From Mesostigma viride (lineage: Eukaryota > Streptophyta > Mesostigmatophyceae > Mesostigmatales > Mesostigmataceae), in contig RPFO01000164.1 of NCBI GenBank assembly GCA_009746045.1, forward strand, positions 600,712-664,711: a stretch of 64,000 nt of DNA, given 5' to 3'. Position 1 is the first letter of the stretch. Each line of letters opens with the position of its first letter. The notes under the pieces were generated by a model. It was given only the letters and a program-made list of their open reading frames with translations. It did not search any database and was not told where the DNA came from. Below, in pieces: positions 1 through 13,200 of this stretch. The translations under genes were made by a program, and so were the position numbers.

Positions 1-147
1 GCAACCACCGCCCTAGTGCTTAGAGTCCAAATTTGCCCCATTGGGATACATGTTCCCCGCAATTAACATGGCCATGCACGCATGTCATCCAGTCAACCTT
101 GCATAGGAAAAGGAAATGTGTTGAATAGCCCAGGCACTTTTTCGTTG

Positions 148-363
148 ACTGGGCACGTACCTGGTCAACTAGGCACAGTTTCAACAACTAGGCACCTGCC
201 TGGTCAACTAGGCACTGTTTCGATTACTCGGCATGTGCCCGGTCAACTAGGCACCGTTTCAACAACTACGCGCGTGCCTGGTCCACTAGGCACTGTTTCG
301 ATTACTAGGCATGTGCCTGGTCAACTAGGCGGCATTTCGATAAGTAGGCACATGCCTGGTCAG
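148..363 (+). repeat. 39-bp minisatellite, about 5.5 copies
   Basis: The unit is built around CTGGTCAACTAGGCAC and a GTTTCRAYWA spacer. Because 39 is 13 codons, one plus frame stays open across the array (13-residue repeats around PGQLGTVS). It lies downstream of the last exon seen in the GT41 gene. Confidence 0.9.
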
Positions 364-1104
364 CAGAGTCGTTGGGAGCGACCACGTCATCCACCACGAT
401 GTAGTCCTGCAATCACGAAACCAGACCAAGGTGGACATCCCCCCCCACACCACCTATTGCAGCCTTCATGAGTTTGTTGAATATTCATACCTCCTTTGAA
501 GCACCACGAAACAAATGCATCAATACAAGTCAATGGACGTGTCAGCATAGGGGAAAAAAGAGCCGTGCGTGTGCGCGTCAGCAGCAGTCAACACAATGTG
601 TAGCAGCGTCCTGGTTATTCGCGGCGCAAATCCAGTCTATCCCTCCTTAAGGCAATAGTTGCCGCTGCTTTTGGAACAGGATCGCTTCCCGCTGAAAGCG
701 CTCCCGATTTCCCAGCTTTCGCATCCTACCAGCCATCTGGCAAACTATATTCCGTGCATATATCAACATGCAAGAGGCTGCACGCCTAGGGTCCTATACT
801 TCCACCTTGGAGCATACAATTAGAGGACGGAATAAAAGGAAGAGGGTTGGACAAAAGTGCGGGTGGCGAGAACGCAGTCAACCAGACAGCGGCACGTGCA
901 CGGGCGCGTGTATGTGACTTCCAATACGCTTTGGCCCTCACGGAGGTTGCAGGGATGCCACCAATTTCCATGAGCAGCCCAATACTGCATGGCCTGCATG
1001 TCTTGCCACCCATCCACGGACAAATCACAAGCACTAACCATTTCAAATCCAGCAAAAGCCAGTGGGGACAGAAACGTGCACAGCGGGAGCAGGAGCAAAC
1101 TCAC

Positions 1105-1193
1105 GATAAATGAAGCCCCCGACGTCCCTGGAAATCCCAGGAAGGACAGCTGCAGGGGGGCCGGCCTGAGTGCGAAGATGTCCATGCGGTTGC
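1105..1193 (-). CDS. GT41 gene exon 14: catalytic domain, last exon seen
   Basis: The acceptor GTGCGCAG is followed by NRMDIFALRPAPLQLSFLGF then PGTSGASFI, nearly the family consensus FALRPAPIQ..WLGYPGTSGA. It joins exon 13 in frame and ends at ATC/GTGAGT. No further GT41 exon is visible in bases 1-1104, so the C-lobe lies outside the window. Confidence 0.9.
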
Positions 1194-1391
1194 CTGCGCA
1201 CAAAGTAAAAACAATAGGACATGGCACACAGAGAGCCGCCAGTCAGCGGGGACAAGCACATAGCAGCCATACATTTATTGTGCCATTTATGGCGCATGAG
1301 CCTCCGGTGGAAGAGGAGCAGGGTATGACCCTTCCATAGGAAGCCAAGGATTATAAATATTCCCCTCGTCTCCTTACAACAGTGGGATAAA

Positions 1392-1447
<56 letters not shown>

Positions 1448-1454
1448 ACCACCC

Positions 1455-1489
<35 letters not shown>

Positions 1490-4400
1490 ACCACCACCAC
1501 CACCAGGACACTAGGGGCATGCAAGACCAGATACAAATGAACCGAATTCATCGGGCAGGGTACCTTTCTATCACAGACAGGCAACAGAAAATGAGCCACA
1601 GCCATGTTCGTGGTACGCGAGACTGGAAACTGGGTGTGTGCGGCATGGTGCAGAAAAGCTGCCCACAGCACCATAGCTTGTCAAGGAATAAACTGCCTTG
1701 TGGCAAGAAATATTGGCTTGCAGCACGTGCGAGATGGAAGACCCACAGAGTTTTTTTTTAAGGGAGGAGCGCACCGCCAAGATACTGCGCAGTCACCAGA
1801 CACTACATCAACTACAGTGAGGATGCCACATAGCATGCGCTGAAGATGCCACATAGCATGCGCTGAGTATGCCACACAGCATGCGCTGAGGATGCCACAT
1901 AGCATGCGCTGAGGATGCCACACAGCATGCGCTGAGGATGCCACATAGCATGCGCTGAGTATGCCACATAGCATACGGTGAGTATGCCACATAGCATGCG
2001 CTGAGGATGCCACACAGCATGCGCTGAGGATGCCACATAGCATGCGCTGAGTATGCCACACAGCATGCGCTGAGGATGCCACACAGCATGCGCTGATATC
2101 ATGCCAAGCATGCCACTACGAATACAACACAAAAGAAACGATATACAGAAGCCGTGAGGAGTACCTAAGGAGGGGGGCCTTTCAACACAGTCGCAGTGGG
2201 CAGATGTAATATGGATGCGGTGTGCCAAAGGACACACCTCAAGCTAGACGATGCAGTAGACGCTACACACTGGCTCAGGGAGGTAGCTGGTGGCCGCACG
2301 GCTAGAGCTTGCAACAGTTCACACAGATGTTCACCCAATGCATATCGCTTAACAAAGCACATTCTGTCAGCTCACGCTCAGATATGCAAATCGCAGGTAT
2401 GCAAAAGTTAAGGGCAGCCCACTGGGTGGAGTCTCCCGTTTAAGTGTAGCTAGTAGTGGTACTGGTAGTAGTATCCACAGTAACTACACGTTGACAGCTT
2501 TATCGTCCGGTACTTCTAGGATTAGGAGAATATCAAAGTGACACCATTGGCCATGATGCAGGCGCGGCAACACAAGGGTGCGTCGGATGACATACCTGAC
2601 GTATGCCCGTTGAGATCCACCAGCACTTGTATACGGTGGCCTTGGATAAATTTGGCGAGAACGGGTGCACTGGAGGTCGACGGGATGCGATAGAAGTGGT
2701 GGCACGTGGATGCAATCTGCACGTACTCTCGCAGTGTGCACCCGGGGTCATGAGTGGTGTGCTTTGAAGATCAATCGCAATGCATGCAAACTATTTCTGG
2801 ACATATCCTTGGAGCGATGCTTGCACAGGTCAACGACAAGCCTAGCCGTCACCACCATGTATCATTAATTGATCTTAAATTGTGTTTATGTTGTGTCTAG
2901 CAGATCATGCCACAACCACCAATCCAGGCATTCCCCCCATGAACACATTTACCAATCCATGGTAGCGGAAGTGACAAGGCGGAATGAGACAGAGAATAGC
3001 AGGCCCCCCGCACCCACTTGAAAGGGTAAAAAGAGGGAGGGGGGGGGCACGTTACTTGCGGCCGGTGACAGGGAGTAGGTGGAAAAGAGGGTGTAGAGCG
3101 GAGGGCAGTGCTGGTAGACAATTACCCAGCCAGGGCCTAACCGGCAAGACAAGGGACGCTATGCCTATCTCAGAAGGGCCACAAAAATCATTTTTGGGAT
3201 GAAAAAACAGATAGTCGCCCTGACCCTACAAAAAGGTGGCAAATAAAGGGGGCGTGACAGTTGGGCATCTGTGGCATGAATGCTGAAGGCGCGCCATAGA
3301 TCGTCCCCATAATTCATACCAATACGCTCTTTAAAATATCATCTCCGTATGTCATCCCATTCTATTTTGTCTGCATGGCATGGCTGTTTGAACTCATTTG
3401 ATAGCAGCTTGTGCCTAGGACTGCCCACCGTGAGCTCATCTTGTCATACGTCATGCAGGTACGCTACCACCATCTAGGACATCGCGTGCGCTGACCGTGT
3501 CATATATATCGCCGCCAGAGTGTCCGCCGAGGCTGTAGCAGTAGACCTGCCACATCACAGGCATGCATCAGCACACAAGTTGAACCGTGAAGTCATAAAA
3601 GAGGAAAGTCGGGCAGAAACCATGGAAGAGGGTGTCGCATGGAAAACCACAAATAGTGACAAGGTTGCTAACGGGTGCTGAAGACTGAGTTGTGTTATAG
3701 CTGGGTTGTAGATCATTGGCCACACGGGTGCCAGGTGGCAACAGCCGCGTCTACCCATCCCGAGAGGTTTACACGACTGGGTGCAGAACCCACAGTACAC
3801 ACCAATACTAACTGAAACAGTACATGGGCAGCCTGCCGCGCGGGTTATCCTGCCAGCAACGCTCCCCCCTCTCCCCTCAGCGAGCGACCGCTTGGCCAGG
3901 CAACCCCTACCATAGGGGCTGGGGGCTGGATCCCTCTTCTCCCATGCCACCGCAACTCCCTCCATCACCAAATGCCTCCCCTCACCTCAAACTTGGCCCG
4001 GTCATGGTGTCGGAAGACGTCGGACACCAGCTTGCCCACAGGGTGCTCGCGGAAGTCCGACGAGACATAGCCCACACGGAGCACGTTGCCAGGCACTGTG
4101 CTCGCTGGTTCGCCGGAACTGTAAAGCCCGCCTGCACAGACCAGGAGAGCGGGGGGGGCGCATACCACAGCATTACACTACTGTAGTCTGAAAAAAGAGA
4201 AATAAAATCAGGGTGAGCAAGGCCAGATGAATTGGCACAAATTGGCACAGAGCGGACACATGAAAGGAGGGTCTGGTTGGGCATGGCGTGAAAATATATG
4301 CGCAGATAAGACACAAGCGCTTCCTTAACGCCGAGATGGCACCTTGTTTCCAACGGTTGGATTAAACCACAATTTCCATGCTAACTGCCTGAATGGGGCA

Positions 4401-7145
4401 TTCGCGGGGTAAGCAGCGCCGATCATTGGAGCGCAGAGAAGTGCCGGGCTTACTGGGTCCATATTCGGCAAAGGAGAATCGTTTTTAGTGGTGCCGTGGA
4501 AGTTGGGTGGTCTGCGACCTCGCAGAACAAGGGCGTGCAGCTACTCAGCCGACCATAGCTAGCATACCTACTCTGAATTCCTGGGGTATAGCTCCCATGA
4601 GGCAGTTCTAAAACTAAGAATAATTAGTTAACTCATTGAGACTAGGGGGCATCAGGCGACCATGAGCTACACCTCGACAAAGTGCGGGACAACATTTATG
4701 CTGGGTTCGCAAGCAGCAACAACGTGCTGGGAACCCGACCTCTCCGCACTCACAAAAAACACACGATTCACTCGATCTGCCTAGCAAGGGCTGTATGCTG
4801 CCATTCCACAGGCCATGGTGGCATGGCCGCAACAATCCATCAGCCGGCCATCCTACATGCTTCTCCAACAGAAAATTATTTCCATTCAGTAGAGGCCGAC
4901 CAGGTACTTGCAAACAGGTTATCTGTTCACGCCTAGTCGTCCCCTGGCACCGCACCTGTGCCGTGAAGCTCTCTTAAAGGTCCTTGCCGGCCCCTTTCCA
5001 GGCTGCTCACTTGCTCCCCCTGGTCTTCAAGCATGTCTGCGGCAGCAGCGGCCGCCACGGTCGCATCGTCGAGTGTTATGGCAGACAACGTCTCCATCAA
5101 GTGCTGTGAAATGCCCAGTGGGCATGAGCACACATCGGTTGCATAATAATGTGAGCTCATGACAAAACTATGATGCTACTGCCAAAAGTCTGGACCATGA
5201 GCCAAAAATTTCGAAAAATTGATTGTGCATACTAGTACCTTGGCAAGGTATGCTTTGGAAATGAGAAGAGGGTATGTTTTGGAAATATGACGAAGGTATG
5301 TTTTTGAAAAAAGAAAAAGCTATGCTGCGGAAATAAAAAGAGCTGTGCTTTGGAAATAAGAAGAGCCAAGAGGGTATGCTTTGGAAATATGACAAAGGTA
5401 TGTTTTTGAAATAAGAGAAAGCTATGATTTGGAAAAAAAAATTAAAAATAATATAAAACTGTGCTTTGGAAATATGACAATAAACCATGAGCTTTGCAAT
5501 GGGTGTGGCTAGCCGGGATGCCGCCGGGATGTCCTAACCACGACATTGCTGCCTTGGCGAAACCTACGAGTTCACAGCCGCAGTACAACGCCCTTCCTTG
5601 CAGCAAAAATCCGGCAAGGAGGCCCAGCACGATTTCAAGCGTCAGAAGATGGTGCAAAAAGGGAAGCATGGGCAGGTCGATATGGCCGATACACTCTCAG
5701 ATGTTCGACTGATACACAGCATAGCTCAGAGGTGCATACTGGCCATTTTGCCCAATCTCAGATGAGTCTAACCATTATACCTGACCGCGGTGCAGATGTC
5801 TCAACCGGCACTACCCTCCAGACCATATTCGTGCCTTATGTCAATTCCTAAATGACACACTACAGTCATCCCCGCGATAAGTTACGATTCTTAGGGTTAC
5901 GGCCCCGCGTTAAGTTACGACGCCCCAGATATTGGCAGCGTTTACCTCACCGCCCACCTTTCGCAAAATATCTGGCCAGGAAAACGGACTTTTGGGCGAC
6001 TTCGATGCTGCAGCTGGATCGGGCTCGACGAGATCTATCGATTGTCGTAACGAAGTCCGTAAGAGGAGGGGGTGGGCTGCTAGCCTAATTCTACCGTTAA
6101 GGTTAGGTCCCCGCATTAAGTTGCGTCCCCGTGTTCACTTACGACGCCGAGAATTGGGCGGCCATCGTAACTTAACGCGGGGATGACTGTATATCCGGTG
6201 GGAAGGAACTTAACGCGGGGATGACTGTATATACGGTGGGAAGGAACTTAACGCGGGGATGACTGTATATACGGTGGGAAGGCATGCACAACTGTACCCG
6301 AAATGAGGGCGGGAGAAGAGAGTACATACTACATACCCGAAACAAGGGTGGCGGGAACCGGAAATAGATGGCCTCGAGTGGGTCCACCAACGGGGTTGAC
6401 CGCAGGGACCGCGTCAGAGGACGCCCCTGCGCTCGGTGGTCACTGGGCACGTCCACAGGATGCAATGGGCAGGCGAGAGGTGCACATGTGCGCAGGTGCA
6501 TGATTTGTCCATGTGTCAATAGGAGTATATAAGATTTTTGTGTATACCAATGTGTAGCGAATATCAATTATAATATAGTAGTATACTACTAGCAGTACAC
6601 GACTATATTTCGTTACGTATATCAATACATCGCACATCAATCTTTCAGCATCATGTCCATCACCGTTGCAAGTAAGCCCTCTCCAGAGAATGATTCGCCC
6701 ATAGGAGATAAAACAAGAAATTTGCTGGGGGAAATGATGCGCCACCACTTTCTTGCAGGCACTGCACCGTGGTGAAGCGCGGAATTCCTTGGAATGGTTC
6801 CGATCTCTTCAATCTTCTGCGCCTCCTGCAAGCTTCTCTTGGAAGAGAAAGCACACAGGTGTCTAGGTGCGTGGTGATGGACCCAGTATCCAATCTCTAC
6901 GCATGACTAGGCTTTTGCGAACTAGCTCTCTTCGGACTCGGGAAGTTTTAGGCACAAGATAAAGCGGTGTGGAGCATGGAACCTAGTCAACCGCAAGGCC
7001 TCTGCCTGTCTGGCACCCACACCTCATTTCAGGGGGCGCCCACTTAGATGAAAAGGGATAGAGCGCATTGCATGCAACCGGGCATGGCAGCGGCCAATCG
7101 CTGGTAAACAAGCGCGCCACTTTCTCATAGGCTAATCGTGATGGG

Positions 7146-7238
<93 letters not shown>

Positions 7239-10200
7239 CTGAGCAGATCAGCTGGCCATGCCACCGCTTAGCAACCTTGGCCGGCCAAAAAGGATCACGA
7301 ACCTGAAGGGGAACAATTGCTTTTGTTCAGGTCCACAATCTCCTGATAAGGGCCACAACATGCCCTTCATAAGGGTGTGCCCTTTGTAAGGGCTTCAATG
7401 GCCCCCTGCTTAGAAGTGTCAGCCCAGCGATGTCAGGTGTAACCGCCTTGCAAACTCGCCAGTGCATCTGATAAGTTAGCGGCAATGTCCGCAACCGGCA
7501 TTACTTACCGACTTCGCGATAAGACGCTATTCTGCTCCGTTGCACCCCAGGCCTCGTTGCACCCCAGGCCTCCCTGGCTGGCTTGAGGAACCCCAGGGGA
7601 ACGATACTTCCGCAACTAGAGTACAAATACAATGTTCTTTCCAGGCAACCATGAACTACCTGCAGTATGTGTGTAACCAGCATGCGCATCACAAGTAGCC
7701 ATTCGCCTGCTACAGCCCCACACCAAAGCTAGCCCGACGTCGCCGTGAGCCAGGCTGGCCCCTCACCGCATCCGGTCCACCAGCTGGGCCATCTGCCTCT
7801 GCAGCCGCCACTCCTCGATGTCCCTCTCGCGCCAGTCGCACAAGTCCACGCGCAAGCCCGCCAGCCGCACCCGCGCAAACGGCTCGAGGGAATGCACCTC
7901 CAGTGCCGATGCGTACAGCCTGGGTGCGTGGCGGCCCGACCAAGGGAGGGGAGAAGTGGAAGGGAGGGAGAGGGGAGAAAGCATGGAAGGGTGCACGGTG
8001 ACTAACAAGTTTGACTGGAACGCAGACTGTTTGTTTGCTGGGTGCATGTGCAAACTTGTTTTGTGCTGTGGAGATGAGCGCACACATCGGCCTGGAGGAA
8101 GTACGAAGGTACTTGGCAAAGACCGATCATGCAAAACACGTGGTAAGTTGCTGCTAAGGCAAGTGAGGAATGAGGTAAGCCGTTTATTCATGACAGTCTC
8201 GAGCTTATGGCATGTACGTGGCAGCGCCCGTGGTGTGCCAGCACTTGTTTGGGCACAAAACTCCAAACTGCCACACCACTGGGTGGCATGTGGCAAGACC
8301 TGCTCTTGACGGAGGCAGGCGGCAAGAAGCCCTACCGCCGCGAGCCTCTCGAGAATGGTTGCGTACGCCACCAAGAGAGGTGCAGTACCAGTGTGTGGAT
8401 ACATGCTGGCACCCCTGGCGCCAGCACAGCTGGCGTCATGACCGGGTCAGGACGGTGTACCTTGATCACGACCATCCATGGTTCACATACCCTCTTATGC
8501 ACTGGGTACCGACATAGGCCACCGCTATTAAAATGAAACACTTCGGCACCCACAGCCCTGACAACACCCTCGGTGCTAACAACCCCTTGATGCTGCCCAC
8601 CTGCTATGGTACCCAAACCTGCGCATGATGGAGGGCGCGCATTCCATGGCGGCAGACTGCACATGCCAGCCACCGTAGGTTTCAACGCGACCCCTGTTGG
8701 CATGTTTCTGGGCCCAGGGTAAACAGCGGTGCCGCCGCAACGTAGCGGCTTGGCCTGTCCTCAGGACAGTAGCATGCAGCCAGATACGTACTCGGCCGAC
8801 TGCAGGATGTGCCCCTCCTTCCGCGCGAGAAGAGCGAGCGAGGAGATAATGCTAGCATCCGAGGGGGCTTTGGTGGCGGCTTGCCTGCAACATGTGACGG
8901 GCAACATCAAAAAACAGGGGCATCACTCAGCCTCCCGAGTGGCTGAGAATGAATAGAAAGAAAGCAATAAATATGGAAAGAATAGCAAACTTTCTTGGGG
9001 GTGGGGGGGTGGGGGTGGGGGGGAAGGCGTGCTATGGTGAGTACAGGACTCCCTCATCACAACCATCCATGGTTTCCATACTCTCTGATGCACTGGGTAC
9101 TGACATTTGCCACGATGGTGAGTACATGATACCTCGCTTGAAGCCAAAAAGATAACACGGTTCGGATGGGACGGAAAAATTGATATCCAGCCGTTGGCAT
9201 CCCACGACGCAAGGGTTGGCAAGACTACAAGGGTCTACCCTCCTCACGTAATTCTAGTTGGTTAGTCTGACGAGAAGAGCCAATACAATACCAAGCACAT
9301 CCCGCTCCAAACACATGCCTCACCAAACATACCAAACACATGCCTCACCAGACACATCCCGCACCAGACACATGCCTCACCAAACATACCGAACACATGC
9401 CTCACCAGACACATCCCGTTCCAGACACATGCCTCACCAAACACACCAAACACATGCCTCACCAGACACATGCCTCAGCGTTGTACTTCTAGCGTTGTAC
9501 TGTCTAATGGCAGGTGGAGGGGGGGTGTAAACGTGCCTGCGTGGGGAATCTGCACCAATGACCGACCACACATCTGATCATCAAAGTGGCTGAGGCCCCA
9601 TTCCAACCACAGAAGATAACGGAGGTGCCACCACGGACACCACGCTGCCTGGGATGAATGTGGAAAATGGAATGCGGTCGCCAGCAGAATGCACTGTCCA
9701 TGAAGCTGTCTACTTCTTTTCATTTATGAAGGCAGCTGCCTGGTGGGCTCACCGGAGCAAGCTTTTGCACTTGGCGACGTCACCCTGCCACTCGCTCTCA
9801 TTCAGTATTGCTGCGGCAAAGTCCACGAATTAAAAGCAGCGATGAAAAGCCAATGGCACGGCAAAAATGACCTCATTTTACAACCAGCTGTTAGCTGGCC
9901 ACTTTGCCATCCCCCCACGCCCATAGAGGCATGCCCAACCTGCATGGTTGCTGGCGCTCTGCTCTTGCTTTCTTGTTGGCAGGCTTTCAACCATTGCACT
10001 ACTCCCACAGTGGCACCCTCTCTCCCCAGAACGCACTTGCTGCTGGGTGAGCATGCACGTCAGACACTTTGGGCTGGTCTCCCCCTGCCAAAGCTTCAAC
10101 AGCCCGGATCGCACTCCCGCTGTGTTGACTACCACATCCGCACCCCCATGATGTCTGAGAAGGGTCAGCCAGCGCTCACTGGGAGGATCCTGGTCTTGAG

Positions 10201-13200
10201 CACCCTGCTAGAATGGTCGGCCACTGTGCGAAGTCATAAGGAAAACACCCATGCAAGCCACCTTGCATATATATGCAGACGATCTTGCCTTATGGCATGC
10301 CACCTCCCCCTCCCCCCACTCCCCATCCACCCCTTTGTCCTCTGTAGCAAACCGCCTTCTGTGATTTGGCGCCGGTGCTAGCTACGTAATGACGGACTGT
10401 TATGCCGGCGGCCGGCGGCCGACGTGCCCCTGCCTCCTTGGCTCCATATTCCCCCTTCCCCGAGCACTCATATTAATTGCACACTGACGCACGTTACTGC
10501 CACAACCGGGCATGCATTCTATGCTGTGCGGAGACAACTGCTGGAGATCACCCGTGTTCCATAGTCACTGACTACTACAGTCCCGTGGGGCTAGCAGTTA
10601 GATTCGATCCACTGGTTCATATTGGAGAATTTCGGACACACTTGCACCGCTCTCCGGTAAAGAGCTTTTTCGCAGATGGGCTACGCTTGGGATGCCTTCG
10701 GATCAGGAGACCCCTATCGTCGCGAAATCATGAAAGAGGTCCTGTGTTCGAATCCAGTATGGTACCAAACTATTTCACAGTTGGTATGGTCTAGTGCAGT
10801 CAGTATGGTCTAGTACTGGGCTACACAGTCAGTACGGGCTACTACCGCTAGTTAAACATATCGAGCAGCAGCTCCGTACTTTTAGTACTACGCCGTACAT
10901 ACCAACGAGCTTTCTGTCTGGTATCCGGTTGAGCAGCAGCAGGCCCAGGGTTTTGAGCACGTTGGCACTGTCGCCCCCTCGCTCCCGTGCCGCCTCCAAC
11001 GCTTGCTCGGCATCCCGTTCGCGGCCAGGTACCGACTGCAGAAGCACGCCCTGCATTCGTCACCAAGGCCAGGGCACACACGGCGAGTAGCGTGAGTCCA
11101 GCCACAATGCCATGCTGGTCCATACTAATACCGTGTGTGTGTGTGTGTTTGTGTGGAGACCGAGAAATAGGGCAAACACGCGAGTAGGCATGAACCCAAT
11201 GTGAGGTATTGACCACCATGGGCCCCAATTCCGTGTGAGAGGAGTGCTGCACTCCGTCACGCACAGGCCTCCTTAATGCTCACCAGGGCTGCGCCCTGGG
11301 CAGCATCGATCAAGAATGGACGTGGAGAGGAATCACAGAGGCCAGAGAGTCTCTCTGCGCACTCGACAAACGAACGCGCAGGGGTAAGCTGAGTTTATGG
11401 GGAATGGGGGTCGGGAGGCCAGGCCTTGGTGCCTTGAAAAGTATACACAAGAACTGAGAACGACCAGAAAGCCACTTATTTCCTCAGCTTTCCAGATCTT
11501 CTCACTTGGCAACCACATGAGGCATGCTGCCACAGGCAATATGCAATACACAAGAAATTGATTTTGCTGACATTGGTGCACTGGGCATGGGTTAATTCAT
11601 GTGATGCCTAAGAACCAGCTCGCTGTTTCTTAGGCAGAGCCGCTAGTTGCACAAACCCGGAATGTGTTTACCCAAAATGGTTGCCTGAATGAATAAAAAG
11701 TTCTGCCACACCCGCCAACACGCCTTCACAAAACCTGCAGTCTTGTACGTGCAATTCAGTGCGTCACTGCTTAGGGATGCCAAGGTGCATCGATTTATGC
11801 TGGACTCACCATGTTCTCCCACGGCAGGGGGGAGGAGGGCACCAGCTCAGCACACCTCCTGCAGGGTCGCACAAATGGCGATCGTATTGATGCATTCAGT
11901 AGTGATTGACAGTAAATCATGCCATATGCAACCCGTCGTGTGCATCCACGCCCTCTTGTTTGATTGGTTACAGGTGCCTGCGCCCGCGTGCTTGACAGGT
12001 GCCAGGTGCCAGGTGCCAGGTGCCAGGTGCCAGGTGACGACCCGTAGCTGCGTCCGTGACACGTGACGGTAAACATGGGCCTAATGGCACAAGGTTGAGG
12101 ATACTCCCACGCAAGGACGAAAGCATGGCAAGTGGACCCTAGTGTGCAGACCCTTCGGTGAACAAGGCGTCTCCATGGTGTGATCGCCGGACATTGCTTA
12201 CGCTCACCTCCGTAACCTTGATGTTTTGTAGTTATGTTTTGGTTATATCCATGTCTCCATTCTCTCCTGAATACATGTCCTTATTCAATAGTCCTTATTC
12301 TATACACTCCTACGTTGTTACGGGGGATTAAAATACATTCCCACGGGTCAACCCGACTCTCGCTGCGCTTGCGTTCCCACCCACCGGTACAAAGCCAACG
12401 CCTCGGTCGCGCGCGAGAGATCCTGCGTGAGGTGCACCGCCAACAAGTTGAGCGCGTCCAGTGATCCTGCCACACGTCACATGTTGACATGAGCAGCATT
12501 ACATCAAACACCACATGTGACAGACGACAGGTCACACCGTGACGCATGTGACACACACACGTGCCATATGTGACGTGCGCAAGTACCAAACGCGATGGAT
12601 GAGATAGAGCCAATAGACAATGCTGTCGCGATGATGCCGGAGGAGACAGGGTACCGGCCGTGGGTGGACGAATCTGAATGTAGATATTGTGGCGGTAGGT
12701 GGAGGTGCCCTACGCTGCACGCAGGCTACGAGAGAGAGATCTCAGGGGAACGCGCGAAAGAAAGCAACCAGGCTTGTGCATGCACAGTACACATGGCACA
12801 GGCAAACACGAATTCGCGTACCGGCATATCTGCATTCTACGGAAGAAATATATAAGACAGGTACTATTAGAGTGCGCCTGAGGCTACATTTTATGATACC
12901 TGCATCTCCGATGTTCAGGCTTGGCTTCTGCATGACCTAGCCACATATGTCTATTAATTAATGATCTAGCCACATATGTCTATTAATTAATGATCTAGCC
13001 ACATATGTCTATTAATTAATGACCTAGCCACATATGTCTATCAATTAATGACCTAGCCACATATGTCTATTAATTAATTACCTAGCCACATATGTCTATT
13101 AATTCATGACCTAGCCACATATGGACACCCGGTACCGTATAGCCTGATTTAATGACGACGAAGCACGCCCTTTTCACAATCCTGAACAGATGCATGTCTT

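Noticed and set aside
1681-2237. Three minus-strand ORFs with HAVWHPQRMLCGIL-type repeats
   Set aside because: The 23-bp satellite shifts frame each unit and has no stops, so all frames look alike. It lies in an intron.
3020-3110. Minus-strand STYSLSPAASN as the missing YALSP segment of GT41
   Set aside because: The similarity is six residues, with no acceptor upstream and no continuation of the family sequence.
8310-8400. A possible extra GT41 exon on the minus strand (AYATILERLAAVGLLAACLR)
   Set aside because: It has a GT after CAG but no acceptor close by, does not fit the TPR pattern, and does not repair the phase between exons 9 and 10.
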